A stretch of 64,000 bases of DNA from Mucilaginibacter pankratovii (lineage in GTDB: Bacteria; Bacteroidota; Bacteroidia; Sphingobacteriales; Sphingobacteriaceae). The notes below the pieces were generated by a model. It did not search any database, was not told the DNA's origin, and saw only the letters and a list, made by a program, of their open reading frames with translations. The DNA lies in assembly GCF_014773265.1 (NCBI RefSeq), contig NZ_JACWMY010000003.1:550110-614109 (forward strand). The letters run 5' to 3'. Below are positions 1 to 9,567 of this stretch, piece by piece (position 1 is the stretch's first letter; the number at the start of each line of letters is the position of its first letter). The position numbers were made by a program, and so were the translations under genes.

Positions 1-91
1 GCCTTTGTGAACAAATTATAGCTGCCAAGTTTGATTAGTTTTTGTTGTTTGCCTGAAATGCTGTATAAACTTGTCATTGCCACCAGGTGAC

Positions 92-190
92 GGCGAGGGA
101 GAAACTTGTTGATGCAAAGCTCTCTATTTTGCATTACCGCTTTGCATAACTAACAAGATTCCTCGTCGCTGCGCTTCCCTCGGAATGACA
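92..190. repeat. Imperfect inverted repeat (REP-like intergenic element)
   Basis: Nested inverted arms are visible: a perfect 9-bp pair ATGCAAAGC (112-120) and GCTTTGCAT (139-147), flanked by CTTGTT (105-110) with AACAAG (152-157) and CGAGG (94-98) with CCTCG (161-165). The outer part continues into the phrase TCGCTGCGCTTCCCTCGG, of a kind I recognise as dispersed between genes in Sphingobacteriaceae genomes. It may act as a transcript end for a gene left of the window or be a dispersed repeat. I see no gene in 1-423. Confidence 0.45.
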
Positions 191-423
191 GAAAGAATAA
201 AAACTTATCATTTCGACAAAGCGACAGAGAAATCCTATTGTTCGTGAATATTCTGTGCAATTTCCCTTCCTGTTAGTGTAACAATTACAATATTGTTAAA
301 TCTAAAAAATGTCATTTACTTTGACACCGAAATCGACGATGACCTCAATCGGCCGTTGCCAATTCTATTAAGATGGAAACAATCTGGCAAACAATAAAAC
401 AATAATCTTTTATACATACTAAC

Positions 424-999
424 ATGGCTATTACTCTGAGAAAAGGAGAAAGGATCAACATTGGCCTTTCTAAAATTAGTGTTGGCTTAGGCTGGAACCC
501 TAATGAAGGTTCCGGTCTCGCTTTTGACCTCGACGCATCCGCGATCATGATCGGCACCGGCCGTTTAATTCCGGCTGAAGAATTCTTTGTGTTTTATGGT
601 AACACCACCTCTCCCGATGGTGCGCTTACCCACTCGGGTGACGACCCCACCGGCGGTAACAGCGATGGCGGCGATGACGAGGTGATCAGCGTAGACCTTA
701 ACCGGGTTGACCCGCGAATTACCGAGATCCTGTTCGTGGTAACCATCCATGAGGCAACCCACGGGCGCCAAAACTTTGGGCAGGTGCGCGATGCATACAT
801 CCGCATTGTTGACGAAACTACCGGCATGGAGATAGCCAAATACGAACTGGATGAAGACTTCTCCATTGAGACGGGGATCGAATTCGGGCGTTTGTACAAA
901 AAAGATGTGAATTGGAAATTTGAGGCATCGGGCATTGGCTACCGCGAGGACCTTGCCTATTTCCTGAGCAAGCACTTTAAAGGTGAGATCATCAAATAA
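424..999 (+). CDS. terD: TerD family protein
   Basis: A 191-residue protein of normal TerD length. It opens with the family signature (MAITLRKGERINI, then VGLGWNP) and has the acidic calcium-binding stretches typical of TerD domains: FDLDASA near residue 36 and GGDDEVISVDL near residue 85, followed by the VRDAYIRIVD strand and the LYKKDVNWKFEASG motif near the C-terminus. TerD proteins are cytoplasmic Ca2+-binding proteins of the tellurite-resistance/stress cluster, whose biochemical role is unresolved. It sits 21 bp before a second TerD paralogue and very probably forms an operon with it. Other ter genes (terC, toxic-anion or HAD partners) are not visible and may lie left of the window. Confidence 0.93.
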   Translation: MAITLRKGERINIGLSKISVGLGWNPNEGSGLAFDLDASAIMIGTGRLIPAEEFFVFYGNTTSPDGALTHSGDDPTGGNSDGGDDEVISVDLNRVDPRITEILFVVTIHEATHGRQNFGQVRDAYIRIVDETTGMEIAKYELDEDFSIETGIEFGRLYKKDVNWKFEASGIGYREDLAYFLSKHFKGEIIK

Positions 1000-1020
1000 C
1001 AGGAAAGGAGGTTAAACATT

Positions 1021-1689
1021 ATGGCAATAAGTTTAATAAAAGGGCAAACTATCGATCTCCGTAAAAACGATGGCGGTACCGATTACGACCTTTCGCAAGT
1101 AACCATTGGGCTTGGCTGGGATGTGAGGAAGAAGGATACGGGTTTCTTTGCCAAACTCTTCGGCGCGGAAGAAGAAGATGAATACGATTTGGATGCGATA
1201 GCATTTTTGCTGGATGCAAACGGTAAAGTGGTAAACACCGGCCGGAAAACGCCAACCACAAATGGCCGCAGCATTAGCTATTATGGTGGCGATGTGGTAT
1301 TCTTCAATTCGATGGAACACCCATCGGGTCATATCTGGCTGACCGGCGATAACCGCACCGGTGCGGGAGAGGGCGACGACGAGCAAATTATTGTAAAGCT
1401 AAACGACCTGGGGCACCAATACCAAAAGATAGTGTTTGTAGTTGCAATTTACATGGGCAAGGCACACCATCAGCACTTTGGTATGGTAGAGAACGCCTTC
1501 ATCCGGGCGGTAGACAAAAAAGGCCGCGAAATTGCGAAGTTCAGCCTATCCGGCGATAGTGCCTACAACGGCATGCGTTCTATGATATTTGCTGAAGTGT
1601 ACCGCAAGGATGATTCCTGGAAGTTCCGCGCCATTGGCGAACCGCATACCACAGATAATTTTGTGGATTTGCTTAAAAATTATACCTGA
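1021..1689 (+). CDS. TerD family protein (second paralogue, with acidic insertion)
   Basis: A 222-residue TerD-domain protein starting MAISLIKGQTIDL, with VGLGW-like and GEGDDEQIIVKLNDL motifs and the C-terminal EVYRKDDSWKFRAIGE motif. Compared with the gene upstream it carries an insertion near residues 37-52 (KDTGFFAKLFGAEEEDEYDL), an arrangement seen in TerD/CABP-type paralogues. The start is supported by an unusually strong Shine-Dalgarno sequence, AAAGGAGG at 1004-1011, nine bases before the ATG. Such sites are uncommon in Bacteroidota and suggest high translation of this second gene. It is co-oriented with and 21 bp from the first terD-like gene. Expected role: cytosolic Ca2+-binding stress protein, exact function unknown. 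Confidence 0.92.
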   Translation: MAISLIKGQTIDLRKNDGGTDYDLSQVTIGLGWDVRKKDTGFFAKLFGAEEEDEYDLDAIAFLLDANGKVVNTGRKTPTTNGRSISYYGGDVVFFNSMEHPSGHIWLTGDNRTGAGEGDDEQIIVKLNDLGHQYQKIVFVVAIYMGKAHHQHFGMVENAFIRAVDKKGREIAKFSLSGDSAYNGMRSMIFAEVYRKDDSWKFRAIGEPHTTDNFVDLLKNYT

Positions 1690-1962
1690 GAATGATAACA
1701 GGAAGCAGCATTTTTTAAATCCCTCCTTGGGGAGGGGTGCGGCAGCCGCAGCGCAAATGCAGGCAGGGGTCTAGCCGATATGTTAAGCGACGAAGGTTAG
1801 CCCCTACAGGGCAAAAAAAACGGCTATTATTTTTCTACAAAGCGGTAGTCGCTAACGCGACAGAACTGCAAATTAGACATAAGCCACACCTTCATTGCCG
1901 TCGGTTTTAACCGACGGAACACGCAGGCCATCAAAGGCTTTAGCCGAAATACTCCAAAACAA
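1690..1962. other. Intergenic repeat-rich spacer
   Basis: No gene is supported here. The stretch holds a palindromic phrase CCTCCTTGGGGAGGGG around 1722-1737 followed by GCGGCAGCC, of a type I recognise between genes in related genomes, and a perfect 9-bp stem CCGTCGGTT/AACCGACGG at 1898-1917. These look like dispersed intergenic hairpins, not coding sequence. Confidence 0.4.
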
Positions 1963-2000
1963 AATAGCCCGTATGCCTATCAATAAGCATACGGGCTATT
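1963..2000 (-). terminator. Rho-independent terminator of the phosphodiesterase gene
   Basis: A perfect 14-bp stem (1963-1976 with 1987-2000, GC-rich core GCCCGTATGC) with a 10-base loop lies 20 bp past the stop codon of the minus-strand gene at 2021. Read on the minus strand, the stem is followed by TTGTTTT, as expected for an intrinsic terminator. Confidence 0.8.
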
Positions 2001-2020
2001 ACTTTCGGGGCGATTATATT

Positions 2021-3274
2021 TTATTTCTTCACGTCCGTTATCACCCAGGCATTTACCGTATTGTTCTTCCCTTCAATAACCACTTTGTAAAACCCTGATG
2101 GCATATCTTTAACAGAAATCAGCGCGTGTTCCTGCTCTGCGGGTACTTCGGCCAGTAATTTGTAAGTATCGGGCTTACCCTCTTTAAAATTATTGGTATT
2201 GCTTACCCAGATCTTTACTTTTTCGCCTTTGCCCAGGGCTTTCCAGCTTACATCAATATTGCCTTGTACCAGATTAGCGGTTGGCACAGCTATCGATACC
2301 AGGCCGGTAAGCGGTGTGCCGTCAATTTCGCGGCTATAATTTGCCGGGATGCTGATGTTCATGAAGCGGGCAATGGTTGGCATAATATCTACAATGCCGG
2401 GGTAATAATACTTTTGGTAGCTATTTAGTCCTTTGGCATTGGTAACCATCCAGGTAGAGCGTTGCCTTGTAGATTGCCCGCCGTGATCGCGGCCACTCGC
2501 CTCATTACGCCCATGATCTGTAGTAATGAATATGAGCCACTCCTCGTTAAATTTTTGCTGGCGGTATTGTATGGCTTCCCATAGTTTCCCCATCTGCTTA
2601 TCCATCATTTCGATGGCACTATAATACTGCGGACTATCGCCATACCGGTGCCCCATGTCATCGGTGTATTCCAGGTATACCCAGGAAAGGTCCGGTGCCG
2701 TTACTTTAATGCCTTTGGCCGCTTCGGCCACAACCTTTTCATCAATGCGGTGCATATAGGCGCTTTCCTTATCATGCTTAAAGTTAATGGTGTCGAGCTC
2801 AAACCCATCGGCATGATAGTCTACTTTTATGTTATTTGTGGCGGCCAGGCCATCTCCAACCAGTTTGGTGCGGTTATCCAGCCAGCTGGAGTATACTGCT
2901 ATTTTTTTGTTGGGGTACTGATCCTTAAACAATCGGAATATTGTAGGATAACTGTAGTTGGGGGCTTTAATATCGTTATCCCAAACATTGTGCTTGTTAA
3001 CCCAGGTACCAGTAAGCAGGCTATTATACCCTACGGCCGAAATAGTTGGCGTTTGGCTATAACCTCCCTTTTCGCCGCCCACGTGTGCCCTCATATATTT
3101 TCCTTGTGTAGCTATCAGCTTAAGATTAGGGGTGCTCGTTTTTTCAATTACATCGGCGGGGATGCCGTCAACAATTACAAACAAGGCTTTTTTTACCTTT
3201 TGCTGCGCATAGGTAATGGTTGATATACATAAAGACAGTATAACGAGCTTAAATATTTTGGAAAAAGAAATCAT
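2021..3274 (-). CDS. Secreted type I phosphodiesterase / alkaline phosphatase-superfamily protein
   Basis: 417 residues with a Sec signal peptide (residues 1-23, ending TYA-Q). The alkaline phosphatase/NPP metal sites are visible: IVDGIPAD (Asp36), a candidate nucleophile in the SQTPT stretch (about Thr75), YTDDMGHRYG near residue 205 and TTDHGRNEASGRDHGG near residues 252-267. The last ~90 residues look like an Ig-like or fibronectin-like beta domain. It should hydrolyse phosphomono- or phosphodiesters in the periplasm or outside the cell; the substrate cannot be read from sequence. It is monocistronic, followed by a terminator, and transcribed divergently from the TPR-HTH gene. With the phytase and TonB receptor nearby it fits phosphate scavenging (inference). 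Confidence 0.88.
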   Translation of the reverse strand: MISFSKIFKLVILSLCISTITYAQQKVKKALFVIVDGIPADVIEKTSTPNLKLIATQGKYMRAHVGGEKGGYSQTPTISAVGYNSLLTGTWVNKHNVWDNDIKAPNYSYPTIFRLFKDQYPNKKIAVYSSWLDNRTKLVGDGLAATNNIKVDYHADGFELDTINFKHDKESAYMHRIDEKVVAEAAKGIKVTAPDLSWVYLEYTDDMGHRYGDSPQYYSAIEMMDKQMGKLWEAIQYRQQKFNEEWLIFITTDHGRNEASGRDHGGQSTRQRSTWMVTNAKGLNSYQKYYYPGIVDIMPTIARFMNISIPANYSREIDGTPLTGLVSIAVPTANLVQGNIDVSWKALGKGEKVKIWVSNTNNFKEGKPDTYKLLAEVPAEQEHALISVKDMPSGFYKVVIEGKNNTVNAWVITDVKK

Positions 3275-3598
3275 ACAAGATTATTTTGTGGCTAAGCTAA
3301 ATTATAAAAAAGTTGCCTGGGTTAAGCAATTATTATCTTATCGCCAGGGAAGTCCCTTTTTAAAACAGAACCACTAACAGTACGGATTTTGGTAATAATT
3401 TCAATCGCTTTTTAGGCTTGTTCGCGTTCGACATAGGGCGCGAACAGCCCGAACAAGCCCGAACACGCGTGATTTTAAACGAATCACCACTGAATAAGCC
3501 TGTGAAAATGCTAAAATATACAGATTGGGTATTAACACATTGTTAGTCATTTAACATTAACTTAATATTAAAGCGCTTAATTTGATTGAATTGACACA
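3275..3598. other. Divergent intergenic region with hairpin
   Basis: This 324-bp spacer separates the minus-strand phosphodiesterase from the plus-strand TPR-HTH gene and should hold both promoters. A 10-bp inverted pair, GGCTTGTTCG (3415-3424) and CGAACAAGCC (3450-3459), encloses a second one, TTCGCG/CGCGAA (3421-3426 and 3439-3444). The two stems are mutually exclusive in part. No clean TAnnTTTG promoter box was found; TTAATTTG at 3577-3584 is one base off. Confidence 0.35.
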
Positions 3599-5224
3599 AT
3601 GAGAATGCGCATGATTAAAAAGGTTGGCCTGGTAGTTTTAACGAAGCTTTTGTTACTGTCGGCCATATGCGCACATGCACAAACTCCCGTGCTTTCCGAT
3701 CTGCCATCCACCAGCCAAAAGCATCCCGACCAGGCATTGGTTATACTGAAGAAAAGGCATGGACAGGCGGTTGATAATAACGATGCCGTTACCGCCGGAA
3801 TTTGCCTGAAGCAAATGGGGCAGATCTGCTATAACCAGGGGCACTATGCCCAGGCACTCGAATTTTATCTGCATGCAGATAAGGTGTTATCAGCAGTAAA
3901 TGACAAAAGTTTACTCGCCCAGAATTACGGCGAAATGGGCGTGCTGTATTATTATAATAAACAGCCAGCCAAATCGCGCGAGATGTATAACAAGGCCTTG
4001 CTTATTTACAATCAAACCGATAATCAAAAAGGTAAAGCAGAGATATTCGGCAACATTGGGCACCTGTACGAAAAAAGCAAACAGTATGATAGTGCCTTTT
4101 ACTACCAGCATTTGGCATTGGATAGTTATACGCGCGCTAATTACAAGCAAGGGGCTGCCAAAATTTATGAGAACCTGGGCAGTATATATGAGGATTTAAC
4201 TAAATACGACTCGGCATACACCAGCTTTAACCATTCGCTGCAACTTTATAAGGAAGAGCGAAATGAGATTGCGAGCATAGAGGTGCTTAATAACCTGGGA
4301 GATATTCTGCGTAAAACGGGTAAGTATGCCGAAAGCATTACGCAATCGCGCAAGGCTATGGAGCTTGCCCGGCAAACGGGTAACGGATACCAACTGGCAG
4401 CTTGCAGTAAAGATCTGGGTAAAGCCTACGAACTAATGAACCGTATGGATAGCGCATACTATTACGCCGAGTTGAGTCGCAAGTACTCTTTGGAGGTTTA
4501 TTCAAAAGATGGGGTTAACCAAACGGCATTTCTGCAGGTGCTTTATGATATCAATAAAAAGAGCGACGAAATAAACCGCCTTAACAATATCCGCAAGATC
4601 AACCGGATCATAACCGCGGCAGTGGTGGTTGTTGTTCTGCTGTTGATTGTTTTAGCCATCGTTATATTCAGCCGCCAGCGGCTTAAAATAAAAGACCAGC
4701 GCGCCCTGGCCAGGCAAAGTGAGGCGGAGCATCACCTGATGCAATTGCAATTGAAAAACCAGCAACTGGAAGAGGAAAGCCTAAAACAGCAACTGGATGT
4801 AAAAAGCAGGGAGCTATCTGCCCATACTTTAAATTTAATAAAGAACAACCAGCTGTTAGAGCAACTCAGGAGCACTTTACAGGCGATGGTAAAAGAGGAT
4901 AAGCGCGATCAAAAGAAACAAATGCAGCAAATCATCCTGCAGATAAACGAAAGCTTTAATCACGAACAGCACTGGAAAGAATTTACCACGGCCTTCGAGC
5001 AGGTGCATCAGCAGTTTTTTGATAATATAAAAAAGCATAGCAACGAGTTAACATCCGCAGATATGCGGCTTATAGCATTGCTTCGCATCAATCTCGATTC
5101 CGCAGATATCGCTACATTGCTTAATATCTCCACCGATAGTCTCCGCGTTTCGCGCTACAGGTTGCGCAAAAAGCTCAATATGCCACAAGGCGATAACCTA
5201 ACCGCTTTTATACAATCCCTCTGA
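3599..5224 (+). CDS. TPR-repeat membrane protein with C-terminal LuxR-like helix-turn-helix
   Basis: 541 residues: signal peptide (MIKKVGLVVLTKLLLLS, ending AHAQ), TPR repeats over about residues 40-300 (recurring A-Y-hydrophobic patterns such as NLGDILRKTGKYAESI), one transmembrane helix at about 332-352 rich in Val/Ile/Leu, a coiled coil to about 440 and a C-terminal helix-turn-helix (LIALLRINLDSADIATLLNI, then SLRVSRYRLRKKL). This architecture is common in Bacteroidota: periplasmic TPR sensor joined through the membrane to a cytoplasmic DNA-binding domain. It lies directly upstream of the TonB receptor-phytase operon and is a plausible regulator of it (inference from position). Three Met codons (1, 3, 5) could serve as the start. 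Confidence 0.85.
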   Translation: MRMRMIKKVGLVVLTKLLLLSAICAHAQTPVLSDLPSTSQKHPDQALVILKKRHGQAVDNNDAVTAGICLKQMGQICYNQGHYAQALEFYLHADKVLSAVNDKSLLAQNYGEMGVLYYYNKQPAKSREMYNKALLIYNQTDNQKGKAEIFGNIGHLYEKSKQYDSAFYYQHLALDSYTRANYKQGAAKIYENLGSIYEDLTKYDSAYTSFNHSLQLYKEERNEIASIEVLNNLGDILRKTGKYAESITQSRKAMELARQTGNGYQLAACSKDLGKAYELMNRMDSAYYYAELSRKYSLEVYSKDGVNQTAFLQVLYDINKKSDEINRLNNIRKINRIITAAVVVVVLLLIVLAIVIFSRQRLKIKDQRALARQSEAEHHLMQLQLKNQQLEEESLKQQLDVKSRELSAHTLNLIKNNQLLEQLRSTLQAMVKEDKRDQKKQMQQIILQINESFNHEQHWKEFTTAFEQVHQQFFDNIKKHSNELTSADMRLIALLRINLDSADIATLLNISTDSLRVSRYRLRKKLNMPQGDNLTAFIQSL

Positions 5225-5490
5225 TAGCGTTACATCAGGCCTGTTTAAGGAGCTTTTTTTCGCCAAAAGAACGAGTTAACATTATCTTAATGTAACGGTA
5301 ATAAAATGATAACGGCGGTTTTTATTTGATATAAATATTTGTAAATCATTGTATTATATATTTAAGTTGCTTTTTGATATACGCTACATGTAACGGTGTT
5401 GCCTTTGTGTAACCCTCAAAGTTTCATTTGTGTTTTTCTGTAACTCACCTTTGCAGCGTCATCAAAAAGTATGAACGTTATCACACAGCA

Positions 5491-8268
5491 ATGAATAAAA
5501 TTTTACAGATCCTGTTACCGCTGCTATTTTGTGCTACAATAGCCAGCGCCGCAAAAATTAAAGGCCATGTTTATGATAAGCAATCGGGCGAAGCACTTGT
5601 AGGCGCTACCGTTGTTTTGGAGAAAACAGGCAAAGCCACCAGTACCGGGCTGGATGGGTCGTTTGAAATAAAGGACGTACCCGCAGGAGCCGCAACTATC
5701 CGGATCACTTATATCACTTACAAAACCGTGGTAAAGGAAATTTTGATCCTCGAGAAAGACAATCCCCATATTAAGATCTATATGGAGACTGCAGGCAAAG
5801 ATCTTAACGAGGTGGTAATACGCGCCACAGCAAGCGGATCGAACGACCGCGATGCCCGCCGGATAGAGCAAAATGCTACTCAGGTAATGAATATCGTATC
5901 GGGCAAGGCTATAGAGGTATCTCCCGATCTGACCGTAGCCAACGTAATGCAGCGTGTATCGGGTGTATCTATCGAGCGTAACAGCAACGGCGATGGCCAG
6001 TATGCTATTCTGCGTGGTATGGATAAACGTTATAACTACACCCTGGTAAATGGCGTAAAAATCCCAAGCCCGGATAACAAATACCGTTATGTGCCGCTTG
6101 ATCTTTTCCCTTCCGATCTGTTGGATCGTTTAGAGGTTTACAAAACACTTACGCCCAACTTAGAGGGTGATGCAATTGGCGGCGCGGTTAATATGGTGAT
6201 GAAGAACGCACCCGATCATTTCCAGGTGAATGCCAACATTGCTACCGGTTACAGCCAGCTGTTTTTCGATCGTAAGTTTACAAGCTTCGATGCATCGGGC
6301 ATCAATCATAAATCGCCGTACGAAATAAATGGCCGCACTTACAGCGCTACCCAGGCCGATTTTTCTAAAGGTGTGCTTGATTACACTACCAAAAGGCCGG
6401 CGCCAAACATGTTAGGCAGCTTATCCATCGGTCAGCGGTTTTTAGATAGCAAACTGGGCCTTATTTTAGCCGGTAGCTACCAAAACACTTATCGCGGCAG
6501 CAACAGCACCTTGTATAACGCATCTATTAACGGTACCGATGAGTACAGCGTTATCACCAGCAAAAGCTACCGCGAGTTTTCGGAGCAGCAGAAACGCCTT
6601 GGCTTACATGGCAAGCTTGATTATGTGTTTAACAATAATAACAAGATAAGCCTGTACAATGTATATGTAAATCTCAAAAACCAGCAGGTACGCGATGCGG
6701 TTACCACCAACTACAATGGAGTGTACAACCCTGACGCAGGCAATGCAGAACTTACTTATAATACCCGCAGCCGCTTAACCGAGCAGCAGATATACAACAG
6801 CACGCTGCATGGCGATCATAAATTCTTCAACGAGAAATTTAAGGTGCAGTGGTCGGCAGTATATTCATCCGCTAAAAACGATGTGCCTCAAAATACCAAT
6901 ATAGAGTTGAATGGCCTGCGCCAGAACTTCCAGGAAAAACGTACTTCATTGGTAAACACTTCCCCGGTAGAAAGCCGCTGGGAACGTAACACCGATGATG
7001 ATAAAGCAGGTTATTTAGACCTTACGTACAGCTTAAAAACAGGCGAAAACAAGCTGGACCTAATGGCCGGTGGTTTGTACCGCGATAAGCAACGCAGCAG
7101 CTTTTACAACAACTACACCCTTGCGCCATCGGCAGCCAATGCGGGTTTGCAGTACGGGGTAGATTTTCAAAACTACACCGATCTGGCCCTTGTGGTGAGT
7201 AACCCTACAGGTGGCGTAGCCAACTCTTTAACTTACGATGCATCTGAAAAAACCACAGCGGGTTACGGTATGTTTAAATACACCGGTAAATCGTTAGAAT
7301 TAGTTGGTGGTGCCCGTGTAGAACATACCGACCAGGGCTACCGGATGCTGTTTGCGCAAGGCGAATCGCGCCCTACCGGTAACCAAATTTACACGGATGT
7401 GTTACCAAGCTTAACAGCTAAATACCATTTAAGCGATAAAGCCCAGTTACATGCATCGTACTACAAAGCCATTAACCGCCCCGGCTTTTATGAACTGGTG
7501 CCCGGCGGAACTATTAACGAAGATTATAACGAAGCAGGTAACCCCGATTTGAAGCGCGCCAAAGCTGATAACTACGATCTGCGTTACGAATTATTCCCGG
7601 GTGCATCTGAGCAGTTATTGGTTGGTGCTTTTTACAAACGCATAAAAGACCCTATCGAGTTCACCTTCCAGGCAAATGGTACGCGTCCGCAGGATACCTA
7701 CTACACCCCCGGCAATTTTGGTACGGCCAATAACTTTGGTGCAGAGGTAGATTACATTAAGTTTTTTAACAAGATTGGTATTAAGGCCAACTATACCTAC
7801 ACCCACTCGCGCATTACTACTACCAAAAATAAACGCCAGATCAATAGCACCACCGGCAATATCGAAACCATAACGGTGGATCAGACCAGGCCGTTGTATG
7901 GCCAGTCGGAGCATATCGGTAACATCTCCCTGCTTTATAAAGACACCAAAAAAGGCTGGGATTTACAAATAGCGGGTGCATATACCGGTTCGCGTATCAA
8001 CACCGTATCACAGTTTGTAAATAATGATCTGTGGCAGACGGGCTTTGTGCAGATGGATGCATCAGCCGAAAAAAGGTTTAAAGGCGGTATCAGCGTATTT
8101 GCCAAAGCAAATAACATTCTTAATACGCCAACCAAGCTGTTTATTAAGGGCACTAACCCCGAGAACGACAAGCTGAAAGAAAACCTAAGTACAAATGGCG
8201 GTACCCTTATACGTAACGACCTGTACGGCCAAACATATTTATTAGGCCTGCGCTACAAATTCAATTAA
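5491..8268 (+). CDS. TonB-dependent receptor with carboxypeptidase-like N-terminal domain
   Basis: The ATG at 5491 is preferred over the upstream in-frame codon at 5428 because it begins a clean Sec signal peptide (MNKILQILLPLLFCATIASA). Then come a CarboxypepD_reg-like domain (KIKGHVYDKQSGEALVGATV, about residues 22-105), a plug domain (VSGVSIERNSNGDGQYAILR and LEGDAIGGAVNMVMK) and a 22-strand-type barrel ending in aromatic YKFN. Total about 925 residues, normal for the family. It is an outer-membrane, TonB-energised importer. No SusD partner follows. Instead a beta-helix lipoprotein and a phytase follow in the same direction, so the ligand may be a phytate breakdown product, metal-phytate or another phosphorylated compound (inference). 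A CACCTTTG box at 5446-5453 is a possible promoter -7 element. Confidence 0.93.
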   Translation: MNKILQILLPLLFCATIASAAKIKGHVYDKQSGEALVGATVVLEKTGKATSTGLDGSFEIKDVPAGAATIRITYITYKTVVKEILILEKDNPHIKIYMETAGKDLNEVVIRATASGSNDRDARRIEQNATQVMNIVSGKAIEVSPDLTVANVMQRVSGVSIERNSNGDGQYAILRGMDKRYNYTLVNGVKIPSPDNKYRYVPLDLFPSDLLDRLEVYKTLTPNLEGDAIGGAVNMVMKNAPDHFQVNANIATGYSQLFFDRKFTSFDASGINHKSPYEINGRTYSATQADFSKGVLDYTTKRPAPNMLGSLSIGQRFLDSKLGLILAGSYQNTYRGSNSTLYNASINGTDEYSVITSKSYREFSEQQKRLGLHGKLDYVFNNNNKISLYNVYVNLKNQQVRDAVTTNYNGVYNPDAGNAELTYNTRSRLTEQQIYNSTLHGDHKFFNEKFKVQWSAVYSSAKNDVPQNTNIELNGLRQNFQEKRTSLVNTSPVESRWERNTDDDKAGYLDLTYSLKTGENKLDLMAGGLYRDKQRSSFYNNYTLAPSAANAGLQYGVDFQNYTDLALVVSNPTGGVANSLTYDASEKTTAGYGMFKYTGKSLELVGGARVEHTDQGYRMLFAQGESRPTGNQIYTDVLPSLTAKYHLSDKAQLHASYYKAINRPGFYELVPGGTINEDYNEAGNPDLKRAKADNYDLRYELFPGASEQLLVGAFYKRIKDPIEFTFQANGTRPQDTYYTPGNFGTANNFGAEVDYIKFFNKIGIKANYTYTHSRITTTKNKRQINSTTGNIETITVDQTRPLYGQSEHIGNISLLYKDTKKGWDLQIAGAYTGSRINTVSQFVNNDLWQTGFVQMDASAEKRFKGGISVFAKANNILNTPTKLFIKGTNPENDKLKENLSTNGGTLIRNDLYGQTYLLGLRYKFN

Positions 8269-8299
8269 TCTGTAAAAACGATATTTAAAAAGAGATATA

Positions 8300-9562
8300 A
8301 TGAAATTCAAACAAATTATTGCAGCAATAGCGCTGACAGCAGTAGTATTTAGCGGCTGCGAAAAAGCGAATATAGATGTAGATACCACGCCAACAAGTGG
8401 TTCGGCAATAGGCGAAGTATCGGGCGTTTGGGCAAAAGGCAGCGTACACGAAATTAAGGGTGATATTATTATCCCCGAAGGTAAAACCCTTACCATTGAA
8501 GAGGGCGTAACCGTGCTGATGGATGTAACCGCCAAGCCCGAGATAGTAGTAAAAGGCAACTTATACGCCTTGGGTACGGTAGAGAACCCGGTTAAGTTTA
8601 CCGTGAGCGATGCTTACCGCACTGCCGAAAATAAATTTGGTAAGCTTTGGGGCGGCATTTTAGCAGGCCCAACCTGTGCCGAATTAGTGCTGGACCATAC
8701 CATTTTGGAATATGGCGGCGCAACAACTTCAGATGCATCTACATCGGTTAAAATGGGTTTATACAAAGCAGTAGCAGGCGAAAACCTGCCTGCCCTATGG
8801 TTCTCTAACGTAAATGGTAAACTGGTTGTGCAGAACAGTATTGTTCGCAATTTTCAGGAGGATTGTACCTATATAGAGGGTGGTAAGATCATTTTTGCTA
8901 ACAACGTATTTTACACCACGGGCGTAACAGGCGGCGAAGCGATGAACTTTAAATCGGGCTGTTTAGCCGATGTTGCCAATAACCTGGTTTACAGCACCAA
9001 TACCAACGCGCTTAAATTATCAAACAGCGGGGACCGCACGCCACAGGCCTACATCATTGCTTACAATAATACTATGGTTAATACCGGCTGGAGAAGGCCA
9101 ACCGCTAAAGGTGGTTCTATCTGGTTAGAGGCTACGGTACGCGCCGAACTTTACAACAATCTTTTTGTCAACACCCGCTTTGGCGTAAAACGCGACCCTA
9201 AAAAACCAGAAGATGCGCGATCTAAATACAGCAACAACTGGTACTATGGATACGATCAGACAACCGTCACCCAATTTCAGCCAGGTGCTAACGATATTGT
9301 TGCAGGTGTAAATGATGTAAGGGGCACCGCCGCAGGCGCTAACGACCCTAAGTTTGTTAACTATCCGTTGAACACACCGGTTATAAATGCGGATTTTAAT
9401 ACAGCATGGGATTTTCATTTACAGGGTAATTCCCCGGCATTAGCTAAGGGCATTACTACCTTTACCCGGCACCACAAAGCGGGTATAACAACCGCAAACG
9501 GGATTACTTACGTGTCACCGGAGCCTGCTGCTTATGTAGGTGCATACGGCATTAAATTATAA
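8300..9562 (+). CDS. Right-handed beta-helix lipoprotein
   Basis: 420 residues with a lipoprotein signal peptide (MKFKQIIAAIALTAVVFSGC, lipidated Cys at 20). The mature part starts with a strand-rich segment typical of Bacteroidota parallel-beta-helix proteins (GDIIIPEGKTLTIEEGVTV, then VKGNLYALGTVENPVKF), followed by irregular repeats with Asn ladders (FANNVFYTTG, VANNLVYSTN, AYNNTMVNTG, LYNNLFVNTR), consistent with a right-handed beta helix. It is expected on the outer membrane, probably surface-exposed. It lies 31 bp after the TonB receptor and 5 bp before the phytase, so it is likely a partner of the uptake system, for example a substrate-binding surface protein. No catalytic site can be named. 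Confidence 0.82.
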   Translation: MKFKQIIAAIALTAVVFSGCEKANIDVDTTPTSGSAIGEVSGVWAKGSVHEIKGDIIIPEGKTLTIEEGVTVLMDVTAKPEIVVKGNLYALGTVENPVKFTVSDAYRTAENKFGKLWGGILAGPTCAELVLDHTILEYGGATTSDASTSVKMGLYKAVAGENLPALWFSNVNGKLVVQNSIVRNFQEDCTYIEGGKIIFANNVFYTTGVTGGEAMNFKSGCLADVANNLVYSTNTNALKLSNSGDRTPQAYIIAYNNTMVNTGWRRPTAKGGSIWLEATVRAELYNNLFVNTRFGVKRDPKKPEDARSKYSNNWYYGYDQTTVTQFQPGANDIVAGVNDVRGTAAGANDPKFVNYPLNTPVINADFNTAWDFHLQGNSPALAKGITTFTRHHKAGITTANGITYVSPEPAAYVGAYGIKL

Positions 9563-9567
9563 GGGGA